Positions 1 through 6,380 are shown, numbered from the stretch's first letter. The stretch: DNA of 15,654 nt from JAGOPO01 sp038065515 (GCA_038065515.1 JBBTQV010000028.1:1-15654); one strand, 5' to 3'. A program made the numbers and translations. Notes: a model not told the origin generated them from the sequence alone.

Positions 1-39
1 CGGCATCAGGATTATCAGCAAAATACATTCGAACTTTGT

Positions 40-306
40 TTAATACACACCGCCAGATTTCCAAGTTTGAACCGTAGAGTTTGCAAGGCTTTTTGAGCCT
101 TGTGACGGTTTCGGAGGTTCGATCTTGGAAACTTGCAAATCCATAAGAACATCAAAGACTGGCGTCCATATTGGCGTCAGTTTTTGATTTCTGACGACAA
201 AACCCTCAAAACAAAGCTTCATCAGTGTACGCTTTTGATGCAATCCACTGGTCTGGAATACCTTGTCCGCATGATCCGTGAAGTCCAGCAACGAAAGCCA
301 ACCCAA
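40..306 (-). pseudogene. C-terminal remnant of a large serine recombinase
   Basis: An 88-codon frame reads from a TTG at 306 to TAA at 40. The part with 'HADKVFQTSG', 'QKRTLMKLCFEGF' and 'VRNQKL' resembles the segment near the C-terminal end of large serine site-specific recombinases, where a helical stretch is followed by a conserved '(K)R..L..L.F..........KL' pattern. The catalytic resolvase domain and zinc-ribbon region are absent, and an in-frame TAG lies directly upstream at 307-309. It is therefore a decayed tail and not a working enzyme. The upstream edge coincides with the point where a LysM-like reading begins on the other strand, which suggests a junction near 295-310. The family assignment rests on pattern recall without alignment and is moderate. 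A chance frame is the alternative. Confidence 0.45.
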
Positions 307-1092
307 CTATCAAGAATCCAAACCTGATATACGCCGGTTCTGCCTTAAGTTTGCCCGGATCACAGGCTTCACCCGTTGTTGCCCCTAAGGCGAGCGTTCC
401 GAGCCCAAGTCCCACCGTGACACCTTCTAAATCCGTAACACCCACCGTTGCCCAAAATTCGAGCCCAGGGACGAGCGGTGTGCCGGAAAAGACCACGATG
501 TACGGAACGGATGTGCCTTCTAGCACTTCTTTGCTCAAACAATACCGGTCCGAATTAGGACTCGATAGTCATTCATATTATGGACGGCACGCTGGCCGGA
601 ACCGATGCGTGGTTTACAAACCCAGCATCGCAAGTAAGTGCTCACTACGGCATCGGGAAAAACGGCGAAGTCCATCAATATGTCAAAGAGGAAGATACTG
701 CTTGGCACGCTGGTCGTGTAGATGCCCCGATTTGGAAGTTTATAAAACCAAAGATTAATCCTAACCTCTATACGATCGGGATTGAACACGATGGAAAGCC
801 AAACGACATCTGGACTGAAGCGATGAAACAAGCGAGTGCAATAATGATCCACGAGATCTGCCAACGCTGGCAAATTCCGGTCGACCGTGATCACATTGTC
901 GGCCACTTTGAAATTTATTCCAAAAAGCCGAATTGTCCAGCAACCGATAAAAGAATACTGGACGAACTTGTTGCCCTTGCCGGAGGTCACACACCAAACA
1001 CTTCGGTCGAGGAGGGTGTGAGGAAAATTGAGGAAGGACTATCTGAACTGATGGTAATCCCCCGACTGGTAGCGCCTCCAACACTTGCATGA
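282..1092 (+). pseudogene. Broken LysM plus N-acetylmuramoyl-L-alanine amidase (Amidase_2) gene
   Basis: Amidase_2 enzymes cut the bond between muramic acid and the stem peptide of peptidoglycan. The first frame opens after a TGA at 279-281 and reads 'KANPTIKNPNLIYAG' (about 294-338), the second half of a LysM repeat, then a Ser/Pro/Thr-rich linker to about 560. The amidase domain continues in the next frame to TGA 1090-1092, with 'SAHYGIGKNGEVHQYV', 'TAWHAG', 'IGIEHDG' and 'GHFEIYSKKPNCP'. The expected first zinc ligand is the His codon 574-576 in 'DSIVIH'. It lies upstream of the first ATG in that frame (580) and downstream of an in-frame TAG (556-558). The other ligands would be His 904-906 and Cys 934-936. 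A single open frame can therefore not produce a complete enzyme. Loss of the N-terminal part plus a frame disruption between about 500 and 565 fits a pseudogene; a sequencing indel is the alternative for the second break. Confidence 0.75.
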
Positions 1093-1098
1093 TATAAT
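1090..1098 (+). promoter_or_regulatory. Extended -10 promoter for the membrane protein gene
   Basis: A perfect TATAAT at 1093-1098 is preceded by TG at 1090-1091, giving the extended -10 form TGATATAAT. It lies 28 bases before the ATG at 1127. No good -35 is seen, as is common for extended -10 promoters. It overlaps the stop codon of the broken amidase gene. Confidence 0.6.
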
Positions 1099-1126
1099 TT
1101 GCATATTGTACTAATCTCATATTTAT

Positions 1127-1555
1127 ATGAAAGAACTTGAAAAAATGTTGGCGGGTCTGTTCGCGAAGCTGCCGAATCTGCCGGTGAATATCAAGCAGGT
1201 CATCGTGAAGATAGCTCCGTATCTGGCGGTCATCGGTGTTATCTTGTCGCTTCCAGCGGTTCTCGCACTCATCGGCCTGGGCGCAATCGGCAGTTCGATT
1301 TCAGCCGCATCCGGCGCATGGGGTTATGCGGGCAGCGGAACACTTGCGGTTGCATTTGCGACCGTCAGCGTTGTGCTGATGGCCCTTGCCATCAAAGGGT
1401 TGTTTGCCCGCACATTGTCCGGTTGGCAGTTCATGTATTACAATGCGTTGGTCGGCGGAGTCTACTCTCTTATCCGCGTAGACATCATGAGCTTCATCAT
1501 CGGCACGGGCGTGTCGTTGTACCTTCTGTTCCAGGTCAAGTCTTACTACCGCTAG
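1127..1555 (+). CDS. Small multi-pass membrane protein of unknown function
   Basis: This 142-residue protein starts with an amphipathic segment containing 'MKELEKMLAGLFAKLPNLP', followed by about four hydrophobic stretches: roughly residues 28-52, 68-90, a weaker one around 98-112, and 118-138. It ends 'LYLLFQVKSYYR'. I recognise the general type as a small conserved membrane protein common in Patescibacteria, where it has no established function; that is recall and not a search result. The ATG at 1127 is supported by the extended -10 element 28 bases upstream, and the gene is closed by a strong terminator, so it appears to be a single-gene transcription unit. No catalytic motif is visible. 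Confidence 0.85.
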   Translation: MKELEKMLAGLFAKLPNLPVNIKQVIVKIAPYLAVIGVILSLPAVLALIGLGAIGSSISAASGAWGYAGSGTLAVAFATVSVVLMALAIKGLFARTLSGWQFMYYNALVGGVYSLIRVDIMSFIIGTGVSLYLLFQVKSYYR

Positions 1556-1571
1556 CTCTTGCAGTTTTGCA

Positions 1572-1606
1572 AACGAACGGGGCCCTTCGGGGCCCGTTCG
1601 TTTTTT
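1572..1606 (+). terminator. Intrinsic terminator with UUCG tetraloop
   Basis: The arm 1572-1585 pairs with 1590-1602, with G1582 bulged, and is closed by the stable C(TTCG)G loop at 1585-1590. A run of T follows at 1601-1606. It lies 17 bases after the stop codon of the membrane protein gene. Confidence 0.9.
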
Positions 1607-1617
1607 GCCAAAATGCC

Positions 1618-1623
1618 TATAAT
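1618..1623 (+). promoter_or_regulatory. -10 box of infB; decides the start codon
   Basis: A perfect TATAAT occupies 1618-1623, immediately before an in-frame ATG at 1624. Transcription would begin about 7 bases further on, inside or past that ATG, so the next ATG at 1654 is the likelier start of infB, with a leader of roughly 25 bases. Confidence 0.5.
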
Positions 1624-1653
1624 ATGGTAGATTCTATCGCTGGACTCACTGTT

Positions 1654-3222
1654 ATGCCATCTAAAATCTCTCCCAATTATTCCGCCCCCTCCTCCGCCAA
1701 GGCTTCGGTGGGCAGGCCACCCGTTGTGGTGGTATTGGGACATGTCGACCATGGCAAAACAAAGCTGTTGGATATGATCCGTGAGACGAACATCGTTGAG
1801 GGCGAGTCGGGCGGCATCACCCAGCACATCGGTGCCTATCAAGTTGACATAACGACAAACGACAAACGACAAACGACAAAAAAGATTACCTTTCTCGATA
1901 CCCCCGGACATGAGGCATTCACCGCAATTCGTAGCCGCGGCGCCAAAGTCGCCGATATCGCCATTCTGGTTGTGGCAGCCGACGAATCGGTGAAGCCCCA
2001 AACCAAAGAGGCTATCAGTATCATCAAAGAAGCGGGCATCCCCTGCGTGGTAGCCATTAATAAAACTGACAAGGAAGGATCAAATCCGGCAAAAGTGAAG
2101 CAGGATTTGGCCCAGGAAAATATCCTTGTCGAAGAATGGGGCGGACAAACTCCGGCTGTGGAAATATCCGCAAAGACCGGTGTCGGTATCCCGGAACTTT
2201 TGGAGATGGTGCTTCTGGTCGCAGAATTACAGGAACTCAAAGAGATTACCGGCGGACCTGCGTCGGGCATTATTATCGAATCAAATCTCGACAAGCGGCG
2301 CGGGTATGTTGCCACGGCGTTGGTACAGGAAGGCATTCTCCATGTCGGCGACTGGATTGTGGTCGGCCATGTGGTCGGCAAGGTGAAAAGTATGGAAGAT
2401 TTTCTCGGACGGGTACTGGAAGAAGCGCGTCCGTCGCAACCGGTGCTGTTGACCGGATGGCAGGAAGCCCCACGCGTCGGCGGACAATTCCGAACCGCAT
2501 CCGCAAAGAAGGCTGCCGAAGAATTAGCGGCCGATTCCATCACTCCCCCGCCCATTGCGTTCAACACCTATCGCGGTGAACAACCGGCCGGCAGTGAGCG
2601 TCTCACGCTGAATATTATCTTTAAGGCGGATGTCGCGAGTTCATTGGAGGCCATCGAGCTGTCCATCGGCGCAATCAAGAACGAGCAGGTTGGTATTCGC
2701 GTGCTTGATTCAGGTATCGGAAATATTTCGGAAGCCGATGTGAAAACCGCCGCCGCAAAAGGTGCGGTCATCCTGGGTTTTCGCGTGCAAACGGACCCGG
2801 CCGCCGCAAAACTGGCAGAGCGCGACGGCATCACGGTTGCATCGTTCGATATTATTTATGAACTCATCGAGGCGATCCGCAACAAGCTCGCCGCTCTTCT
2901 GCCAACGCAGACCCAGCGTTCGGTCATCGGCAAGCTCCGCGTTCTGGCGATCTTCAAGAAGGACGCGCGCGCGATCATTCTGGGCGGCCGCGTTGTGTCA
3001 GGAGTTGTGAGAAAAGGCGCAGTCGTGGACCTTGTGCGCGGCGAAACGATTACCCGTGTCGGGAAAATCTCCAGTCTCCAACAGGAAAAGGTGGACACCG
3101 CAGAAGTCGGTCAGGGCGTGGAGTGCGGCATGCGTATCGACACATCGGCATTTGACGGCGATATTCAGGAAAATGATACACTGGAGTTCATCACCGAAGA
3201 GCAAGTGAAGCAACTGTTATAA
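1654..3222 (+). CDS. infB: Translation initiation factor IF-2
   Basis: IF-2 is the GTPase that brings initiator tRNA to the small subunit and promotes subunit joining. All GTPase motifs are present: G1 'GHVDHGKT' (residues 29-36), the switch region 'GGITQHIGAYQV', G3 'DTPGHEAF' (from 82), G4 'NKTD' (136-139) and G5 'SAKTG' (172-176). The IF-2 domains II and III and the C-terminal fMet-tRNA-binding domain follow, ending 'EEQVKQLL'. At 522 residues it is much shorter than the E. coli protein and keeps almost no N-terminal region before the G domain. The start at 1654 was preferred to 1624 because a TATAAT ends at 1623. A tandem 7-base repeat lies between the switch region and G3 and adds a hydrophilic insert (residues 67-76). 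Confidence 0.96.
   Translation: MPSKISPNYSAPSSAKASVGRPPVVVVLGHVDHGKTKLLDMIRETNIVEGESGGITQHIGAYQVDITTNDKRQTTKKITFLDTPGHEAFTAIRSRGAKVADIAILVVAADESVKPQTKEAISIIKEAGIPCVVAINKTDKEGSNPAKVKQDLAQENILVEEWGGQTPAVEISAKTGVGIPELLEMVLLVAELQELKEITGGPASGIIIESNLDKRRGYVATALVQEGILHVGDWIVVGHVVGKVKSMEDFLGRVLEEARPSQPVLLTGWQEAPRVGGQFRTASAKKAAEELAADSITPPPIAFNTYRGEQPAGSERLTLNIIFKADVASSLEAIELSIGAIKNEQVGIRVLDSGIGNISEADVKTAAAKGAVILGFRVQTDPAAAKLAERDGITVASFDIIYELIEAIRNKLAALLPTQTQRSVIGKLRVLAIFKKDARAIILGGRVVSGVVRKGAVVDLVRGETITRVGKISSLQQEKVDTAEVGQGVECGMRIDTSAFDGDIQENDTLEFITEEQVKQLL
1852..1879 (+). repeat. Four tandem copies of a 7-base unit inside infB
   Basis: The unit ACGACAA is repeated four times without error at 1852-1858, 1859-1865, 1866-1872 and 1873-1879. 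It encodes a Thr/Asn/Asp/Lys/Arg/Gln-rich insert just before beta strand 'KITFLDTPGH'. Gain or loss of one unit would shift the frame; only changes of three units keep it. Confidence 0.9.
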
Positions 3223-3228
3223 CTTGCA

Positions 3229-3954
3229 TTGTTATCCATTACCACCTATGATACCTGGGTGGGAATCAAATATGCCGTCAACGAAGCTTTCTTTTCCCGG
3301 TGGCATTCAAAGATGGCCTATCTCCTCGGTTATCTGTATGCCGATGGATCTCTCACGGATGCGCCGTATATGCGAGGAAAGTATATCAGCGCAACAAGCA
3401 CAGATAGAATCATGCTTGAACGCATGAAGCAATGGATGCGCTCTGGCCACACCATCGTGACATTACGGCGTGATGCACGGTACCCCGGGAAGACGCGATA
3501 CATATTCAGGATAGGAAGTCATAAGATATTTGACAGTCTTGTACGACGAGGGCTCTACTCGAATAAATCGCTCACAATCTCATTCCCCTTTGTACCACCC
3601 GCCCACCTATCTCATTTTGTAAGAGGTTATCTGGACGGCGACGGATGTATTTATCGAGAAACGGGTACCGGAAGCAAGGGGCAGCGTATTCTAAAACGGT
3701 TGGCGGTTATTTTCACTTCTGGAAGTCCCCGATTCTTGCAAGGCCTCGAAAGAGTACTAAGAGATACTCTGAACCTCCCGCAGAAAGAAATCTATTCCTC
3801 ACATCGCTCTCTACAGCTGCGATATTCAACACATGACAGCATGAAGATATGCAATTTCATATATCACAGAGCTCCGGCTGAATGTTTCCTGAAAAGAAAG
3901 TATGATATATACAGATTGTATCTTGCGCAAAGAAATGGTGCCGTGGTGAAGTAG
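3229..3954 (+). CDS. LAGLIDADG-family homing endonuclease-like protein
   Basis: LAGLIDADG proteins are DNA endonucleases in which two helices with acidic ends form the core and place the metal-binding acidic residues. Two motif copies are visible: 'MAYLLGYLYADGSL' (residues 29-42) and 'HFVRGYLDGDGCI' (around 130-142). Each keeps the acidic residue (ADG, GDG), so the single chain of 241 residues could fold as a pseudo-dimer and remains potentially active. The start is uncertain: TTG at 3229 gives the longest form with 'KYAVNEAFFSRW' ahead of the first motif, GTG 3259 is possible, and ATG 3313 would begin at the motif itself. It follows infB by six bases, and its 3' end overlaps tRNA-Cys by 18 bases. 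It is free-standing, not inside a visible intron or intein. A regulatory WhiA-like role is less likely because no helix-turn-helix domain is seen. Confidence 0.8.
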   Translation: MLSITTYDTWVGIKYAVNEAFFSRWHSKMAYLLGYLYADGSLTDAPYMRGKYISATSTDRIMLERMKQWMRSGHTIVTLRRDARYPGKTRYIFRIGSHKIFDSLVRRGLYSNKSLTISFPFVPPAHLSHFVRGYLDGDGCIYRETGTGSKGQRILKRLAVIFTSGSPRFLQGLERVLRDTLNLPQKEIYSSHRSLQLRYSTHDSMKICNFIYHRAPAECFLKRKYDIYRLYLAQRNGAVVK

Positions 3955-4009
3955 CTAACACATCGGTCTGCAAAACCGACATCCGCGGGTGCAACTCCCG
4001 CCGGCACCT
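3937..4009 (+). tRNA. tRNA-Cys (GCA)
   Basis: The acceptor stem GGTGCCG (3937-3943) pairs with CGGCACC (4002-4008), and the discriminator base is T (U73), as expected for tRNA-Cys. The anticodon loop CTGCAAA carries GCA. The T arm is GCGGG-TGCAACT-CCCGC (3985-4001), so position 55 is G and not the near-universal U. CCA is not encoded. The 5' end overlaps the end of the LAGLIDADG reading frame. Confidence 0.95.
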
Positions 4010-4022
4010 CACAAATGAATAT

Positions 4023-4104
4023 GCTTGGGTGGCGGAATTGGTATACGCACTCGACTTAAAATCGGGCGCCGCAAGGCATGTGGGTTCGACTCCCACCCCA
4101 AGCA
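4023..4104 (+). tRNA. tRNA-Leu (UAA)
   Basis: Acceptor GCTTGGG (4023-4029) pairs with CCCAAGC (4097-4103), with discriminator A73. The anticodon stem CTCGA/TCGGG encloses CTTAAAA, giving anticodon TAA. A short class II variable arm (GCGCC-GCAA-GGC) and a standard T loop TTCGACT are present. CCA is not encoded. Its 3' 18 bases plus 5 flanking bases recur, with one mismatch, at 4228-4250. Confidence 0.96.
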
Positions 4105-4105
4105 C

Positions 4106-4250
4106 ACAAAACGATTTATCGTTTTGTAGCGGGAATCGAACGGCCGGGGCGATGCGACGCCAGAAGGGGTCGCCGCGAGGCCCGGCTTCGAGGCCCCGGC
4201 TCGCGACGGCGAGACGGCGACCGAGGACGATTCCCACCCCAAGCACACAA
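4106..4250 (+). other. Structured element behind tRNA-Leu, ending in a copy of the tRNA 3' end
   Basis: The element starts with a perfect 10-bp hairpin (4106-4115 with 4118-4127). Then comes GGGAATCG (4131-4138), which is antisense to the T-arm region. A very GC-rich core follows in which GGTCGC (4168-4173) can pair with GCGACC near 4217-4222, enclosing CGCGAG/CTCGCG. Last comes 4228-4250, a copy of tRNA-Leu 3' sequence 4087-4109 with one mismatch (C4090 versus T4231). The 5' antisense arm pairs perfectly with the copy (4131-4138 with 4228-4235), including the changed base. I see no credible coding frame. It could be a structured RNA transcribed with the tRNA, a tRNA-targeting mini-element, or both. 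Confidence 0.7.
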
Positions 4251-4255
4251 TCATC

Positions 4256-4597
4256 ATGGAATTCCTATCAAAACACATCCCGCTGGGAATCTTACTGACA
4301 ATATCTTCCCTGGGGGTAATACTTGGCGATACATTTGCTAAATCTTGGTCTCTGAATCAACGGGCCTTGTTTTTGCTCCTCGCCTTCGCCGGTTACTTCA
4401 TTTCCTCGCTCTTCTATATCCCCACACTCCTGAAAGAAGGGCTCATTATCACATCGGTCATCTGGGGAGTGGTGAGCACAATGGGCTTTGTAGCGGTCGG
4501 CGTACTGATATTCCATGAGAAGATTTCGGGAATTGAGCTAGTTGCTGTCGTGCTAGGTATTTGTTCTTTGTTCGTGTTCGCCATCAGTCATAAATAA
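4256..4597 (+). CDS. Small four-helix membrane transporter-like protein (SMR/EamA type)
   Basis: The protein is 113 residues with four predicted membrane helices at about 9-26, 36-54, 61-84 and 90-111, the size and layout of the small multidrug resistance family. The C-terminal half, with 'IWGVVSTMGFVAVGVLIFHEKISGIELVAV' features (split here as 'IWGVVSTMGFVAVGV' and 'IFHEKISGIELVAVV'), matches the pattern of the last two helices of SMR/EamA transporters, including the Phe-x-Glu of the loop. The N-terminal helix lacks the conserved membrane-embedded Glu of EmrE, so drug/proton antiport is not assured. It sits between tRNA-Leu with its element and tRNA-Arg, starting five bases after the tRNA-end copy, and may be cotranscribed with the tRNAs. 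Dimerisation is expected for the family. Confidence 0.7.
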   Translation: MEFLSKHIPLGILLTISSLGVILGDTFAKSWSLNQRALFLLLAFAGYFISSLFYIPTLLKEGLIITSVIWGVVSTMGFVAVGVLIFHEKISGIELVAVVLGICSLFVFAISHK

Positions 4598-4599
4598 AT

Positions 4600-4671
4600 G
4601 CTCTTGTCGTTCAATGGATAGGATGCCTCCCTCCGAAGGAGGCGATGCAGGTTCGATTCCTGCCGAGAGCA
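4600..4671 (+). tRNA. tRNA-Arg (CCG)
   Basis: Acceptor GCTCTTG (4600-4606) pairs with CGAGAGC (4664-4670) with one T-G pair, and the discriminator is A. The anticodon stem CCTCC/GGAGG encloses CTCCGAA, giving anticodon CCG. The T arm is GCAGG-TTCGATT-CCTGC. CCA is not encoded. Its last 15 bases plus one recur at 4846-4861 with a single change. Confidence 0.95.
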
Positions 4672-4672
4672 C

Positions 4673-4861
4673 AAAATGCATGGCGCCCGGAAGGGCGTTT
4701 TGCATTTTATGCTCGAGAGCGGCCAACTGCTTGGCCGCGTGTAGGAATCGAAGGGCGGAACCGTAATCCGACAGCAGACGGATTCGGTGAGCCCGGGAGC
4801 CCGGAACCGAGACGCGACGACGGCCGCGTCGAGAGCGGAGGGTGGTTCCTACCGAGAGCAC
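4673..4861 (+). other. Structured element behind tRNA-Arg, ending in a copy of the tRNA 3' end
   Basis: The organisation parallels the tRNA-Leu element. A first hairpin spans 4673-4708 (outer arms AAAATGCA/TGCATTTT, inner CGCCC/GGGCG, loop GGAA). A second perfect hairpin is 4719-4726 with 4731-4738. Then comes GTAGGAA (4741-4747), antisense to the T-arm 3' strand, and a GC-rich core containing ACCG-t-AATCCG paired with CGGATT-CGGT (about 4760-4788). It ends with 4846-4861, a copy of tRNA-Arg 3' bases 4657-4672 with one change (G4662 versus A4851). GTAGGAA pairs perfectly with TTCCTAC (4846-4852), so the change is compensated. TCGAGAGCGG occurs twice, at 4713-4722 and 4829-4838. No coding frame is credible. 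Confidence 0.7.
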
Positions 4862-4862
4862 T

Positions 4863-5363
4863 TTATTTCTGCGTCACCACCAGACCGATGGCGACTTTGT
4901 CTCCATCCTTGGAAATAGTCACCACGAGTTCGCGGGTATCTTTGGTGCCGCCGAGCATCAGACCGCCGTCTACTTCATAGCTTGCGTTCACCTTCCATCC
5001 CTTCGCAGGGACTTCCGATTTATACCAGCTCATCACTTTATCGATACTATCGGTTATCTCCAGTCCGGCGTAGTGTCCTCCCCCTTGCTGTTGCGCAGAT
5101 GCCACCGAACCCTGCACTATCGCGCCTGGATAGAGCGGAACATCGTTCGGGAAATCTGCGGGAAGCTTGGCGCTGGTTGACCATGTCCCATCGTCGGTTT
5201 TTACCGTTACATCTCCATCATCAGAATTAACATCCGCATTACCGCCCGTTGCCGCCTCAATCGCCCGCTCGGCCGCTGACTTGCCCAGAAACCGGTTCGC
5301 CGCACCGGCGACCACCAGCACCGCAACCACAACTCCGGCTATCGTGAGTGTTTTTTTGTTCAT
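4863..5363 (-). CDS. Membrane-anchored extracytoplasmic protein of unknown function
   Basis: The 166-residue protein begins 'MNKKTLTIAGVVVAVLVV' and continues hydrophobic to about residue 22, a signal anchor or uncleaved signal peptide with no lipobox Cys. After a Gly/Asp-rich segment comes 'WSTSAKLPADFPNDVPLYPG' (about 61-80), then 'SIDKVMSWYKSEVPAKGWKV', then C-terminal beta strands ending 'VVTISKDGDKVAIGLVVTQK'. The combination of a 'P.DFP.DVP.YPGA' motif with a helix and 'KGW' is one I recall from Patescibacterial secreted proteins without known function. Its stop codon lies two bases from the end of the tRNA-Arg element, on the opposite strand. It is transcribed divergently from the M23 peptidase gene, with about 100 bases between the two starts. 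Confidence 0.75.
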   Translation of the reverse strand: MNKKTLTIAGVVVAVLVVAGAANRFLGKSAAERAIEAATGGNADVNSDDGDVTVKTDDGTWSTSAKLPADFPNDVPLYPGAIVQGSVASAQQQGGGHYAGLEITDSIDKVMSWYKSEVPAKGWKVNASYEVDGGLMLGGTKDTRELVVTISKDGDKVAIGLVVTQK

Positions 5364-5451
5364 GTGAATATGTTTCTACTCCCCCATCGTCGCGTATCCG
5401 GCATCCATTTGCAACCCATCACGAAATTGTGCATGCTCCGGACATCCTCAC

Positions 5452-5458
5452 AGGAGAG
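5452..5458 (+). promoter_or_regulatory. Ribosome binding site that fixes the M23 peptidase start
   Basis: AGGAGAG lies a few bases before TTG 5463. This is the best Shine-Dalgarno match near the gene, and the TTG begins a good signal peptide, whereas the longer in-frame ATG at 5364 would put non-hydrophobic residues in front of it. Confidence 0.7.
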
Positions 5459-5462
5459 AACC

Positions 5463-6293
5463 TTGAAAACTATACTGTTGCTCCTGCTCATGCAGGCGAT
5501 GACCGGCAATCGCCCATTCACGCGTTCCGTCTTTCAGGGCGAAACGATCATCCTGCAACTAACCGAACAGCAATGCTCCGGGACAATTGCCGTGTTTAGC
5601 AGAGCCTATGTGTGTCGTCCAGACAACTCAATTGTCGTCGGCGTGGATTTTTTGGCACAGCCGAATACCTACACCGTGACCGACGATGACGCACCCATTG
5701 GCACCCTGTTGGTCATGGCCCGTTCGTATCGGACGCGACATCTAAGCTCGCGAGCGTGTAAGCTGTCACCAGAAAAGTGCATCTCGTTGAAAGAACGACG
5801 AGCCCAAGAACGCCGGCGCATCCTCACCGCACTTGCCAGTGGTCCTGTCATCTATACCGATCAATTCCCCGCTGGTATCGAATTTCAGCATCCACTGGAA
5901 CCCATCAAGCTGACCGGCCTCTTCGGCGACCGGCGATTCTTTGGGAAGTCACCAAGTTGGCACCGAGGTGTCGATGTGTCGGCTGCTATTGGAACGCCGA
6001 TTGTCACCGCAAGCTACGGTGCCGTGGTACTTTCCGAAGAGTTCCTCCTGGAAGGCGCCACCGTCATCATCTATCACGGGAGCGACATTTCTACGGTCTA
6101 TCTGCACTTGAGCAAGAGTCATGTCCAACGCGGACAAACCGTGAATTCCGGCGATATCATCGGTTTGAGCGGCAGTTCAGGCTCGAGCGGACAGCCGCAC
6201 CTGCACTTCGGCGTGTATATCAACGGTGCCATCGTCGATCCCATTGCGTTCATCGAACAATTCAATCGTTTTCTGTACACGGAGGACCCATAG
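5463..6293 (+). CDS. Secreted M23-family metallopeptidase (LytM-like)
   Basis: M23 peptidases are zinc endopeptidases that cut peptide cross-bridges of peptidoglycan outside the membrane. From the TTG start the protein has 276 residues. A signal peptide 'MKTILLLLLMQAMTG' is followed by a region that may fold as a beta domain, a basic segment rich in Arg and Lys around 110-125, and the M23 domain from about 140. The metal ligands are visible: His167 and Asp171 in 'HRGVD', and His248 in 'HLHFG' (His246 is the catalytic His of HxH). The gene has its own terminator overlapping its stop codon. It is flanked by a divergent membrane-anchored protein and by the DGR region, with no sign of an operon. 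Confidence 0.92.
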   Translation: MKTILLLLLMQAMTGNRPFTRSVFQGETIILQLTEQQCSGTIAVFSRAYVCRPDNSIVVGVDFLAQPNTYTVTDDDAPIGTLLVMARSYRTRHLSSRACKLSPEKCISLKERRAQERRRILTALASGPVIYTDQFPAGIEFQHPLEPIKLTGLFGDRRFFGKSPSWHRGVDVSAAIGTPIVTASYGAVVLSEEFLLEGATVIIYHGSDISTVYLHLSKSHVQRGQTVNSGDIIGLSGSSGSSGQPHLHFGVYINGAIVDPIAFIEQFNRFLYTEDP

Positions 6294-6305
6294 TCCTCCG
6301 TTTTT
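6279..6305 (+). terminator. Intrinsic terminator of the M23 gene, overlapping its stop codon
   Basis: ACGGAGGAC (6279-6287) pairs perfectly with GTCCTCCGT (6293-6301), with a five-base loop CCATA, followed by T at 6301-6305. The TAG stop lies within loop and stem. Confidence 0.9.
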
Positions 6306-6380
6306 ATTTCCCCGATGTATAAGACATCGGGGAAATAGGCAGAATTGCCGCGGTAACACCGCTTTGGCAATTCTGAGTTA
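6306..6380 (+). repeat. Double-hairpin repeat, copy A
   Basis: Hairpin 1 is a perfect 13-bp stem (6306-6318 with 6324-6336). Hairpin 2 is compound: CAGAATTGCC (6340-6349) pairs with GGCAATTCTG (6366-6375), enclosing GCGGT-AAC-ACCGC (6350-6362). The flanks AGGCAGAAT and ATTCTGAGTTAC recur in copy B at 10537-10580, with the inner bases changed in compensated pairs. Both copies lie directly behind a terminator. Confidence 0.8.

Noticed and set aside
279..281. TGA read as glycine, as in some CPR lineages
   Set aside because: Reading through would not restore the LysM or repair the amidase frame (interrupted by TAG), and TGA ends the amidase normally at 1090.
206..538. Minus-strand 110-codon frame
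   Set aside because: It is antisense to the Ser/Pro/Thr linker of the broken amidase; its hydrophobic stretch follows from that composition.
1318..1653. Longer N terminus for IF-2
   Set aside because: It would run through the membrane protein gene and its terminator; a TATAAT lies just before the chosen region.
3857..4278. Minus-strand frames across the two tRNAs and the tRNA-Leu element
   Set aside because: They are antisense of tRNA and GC-rich structured sequence, without starts or domain features.
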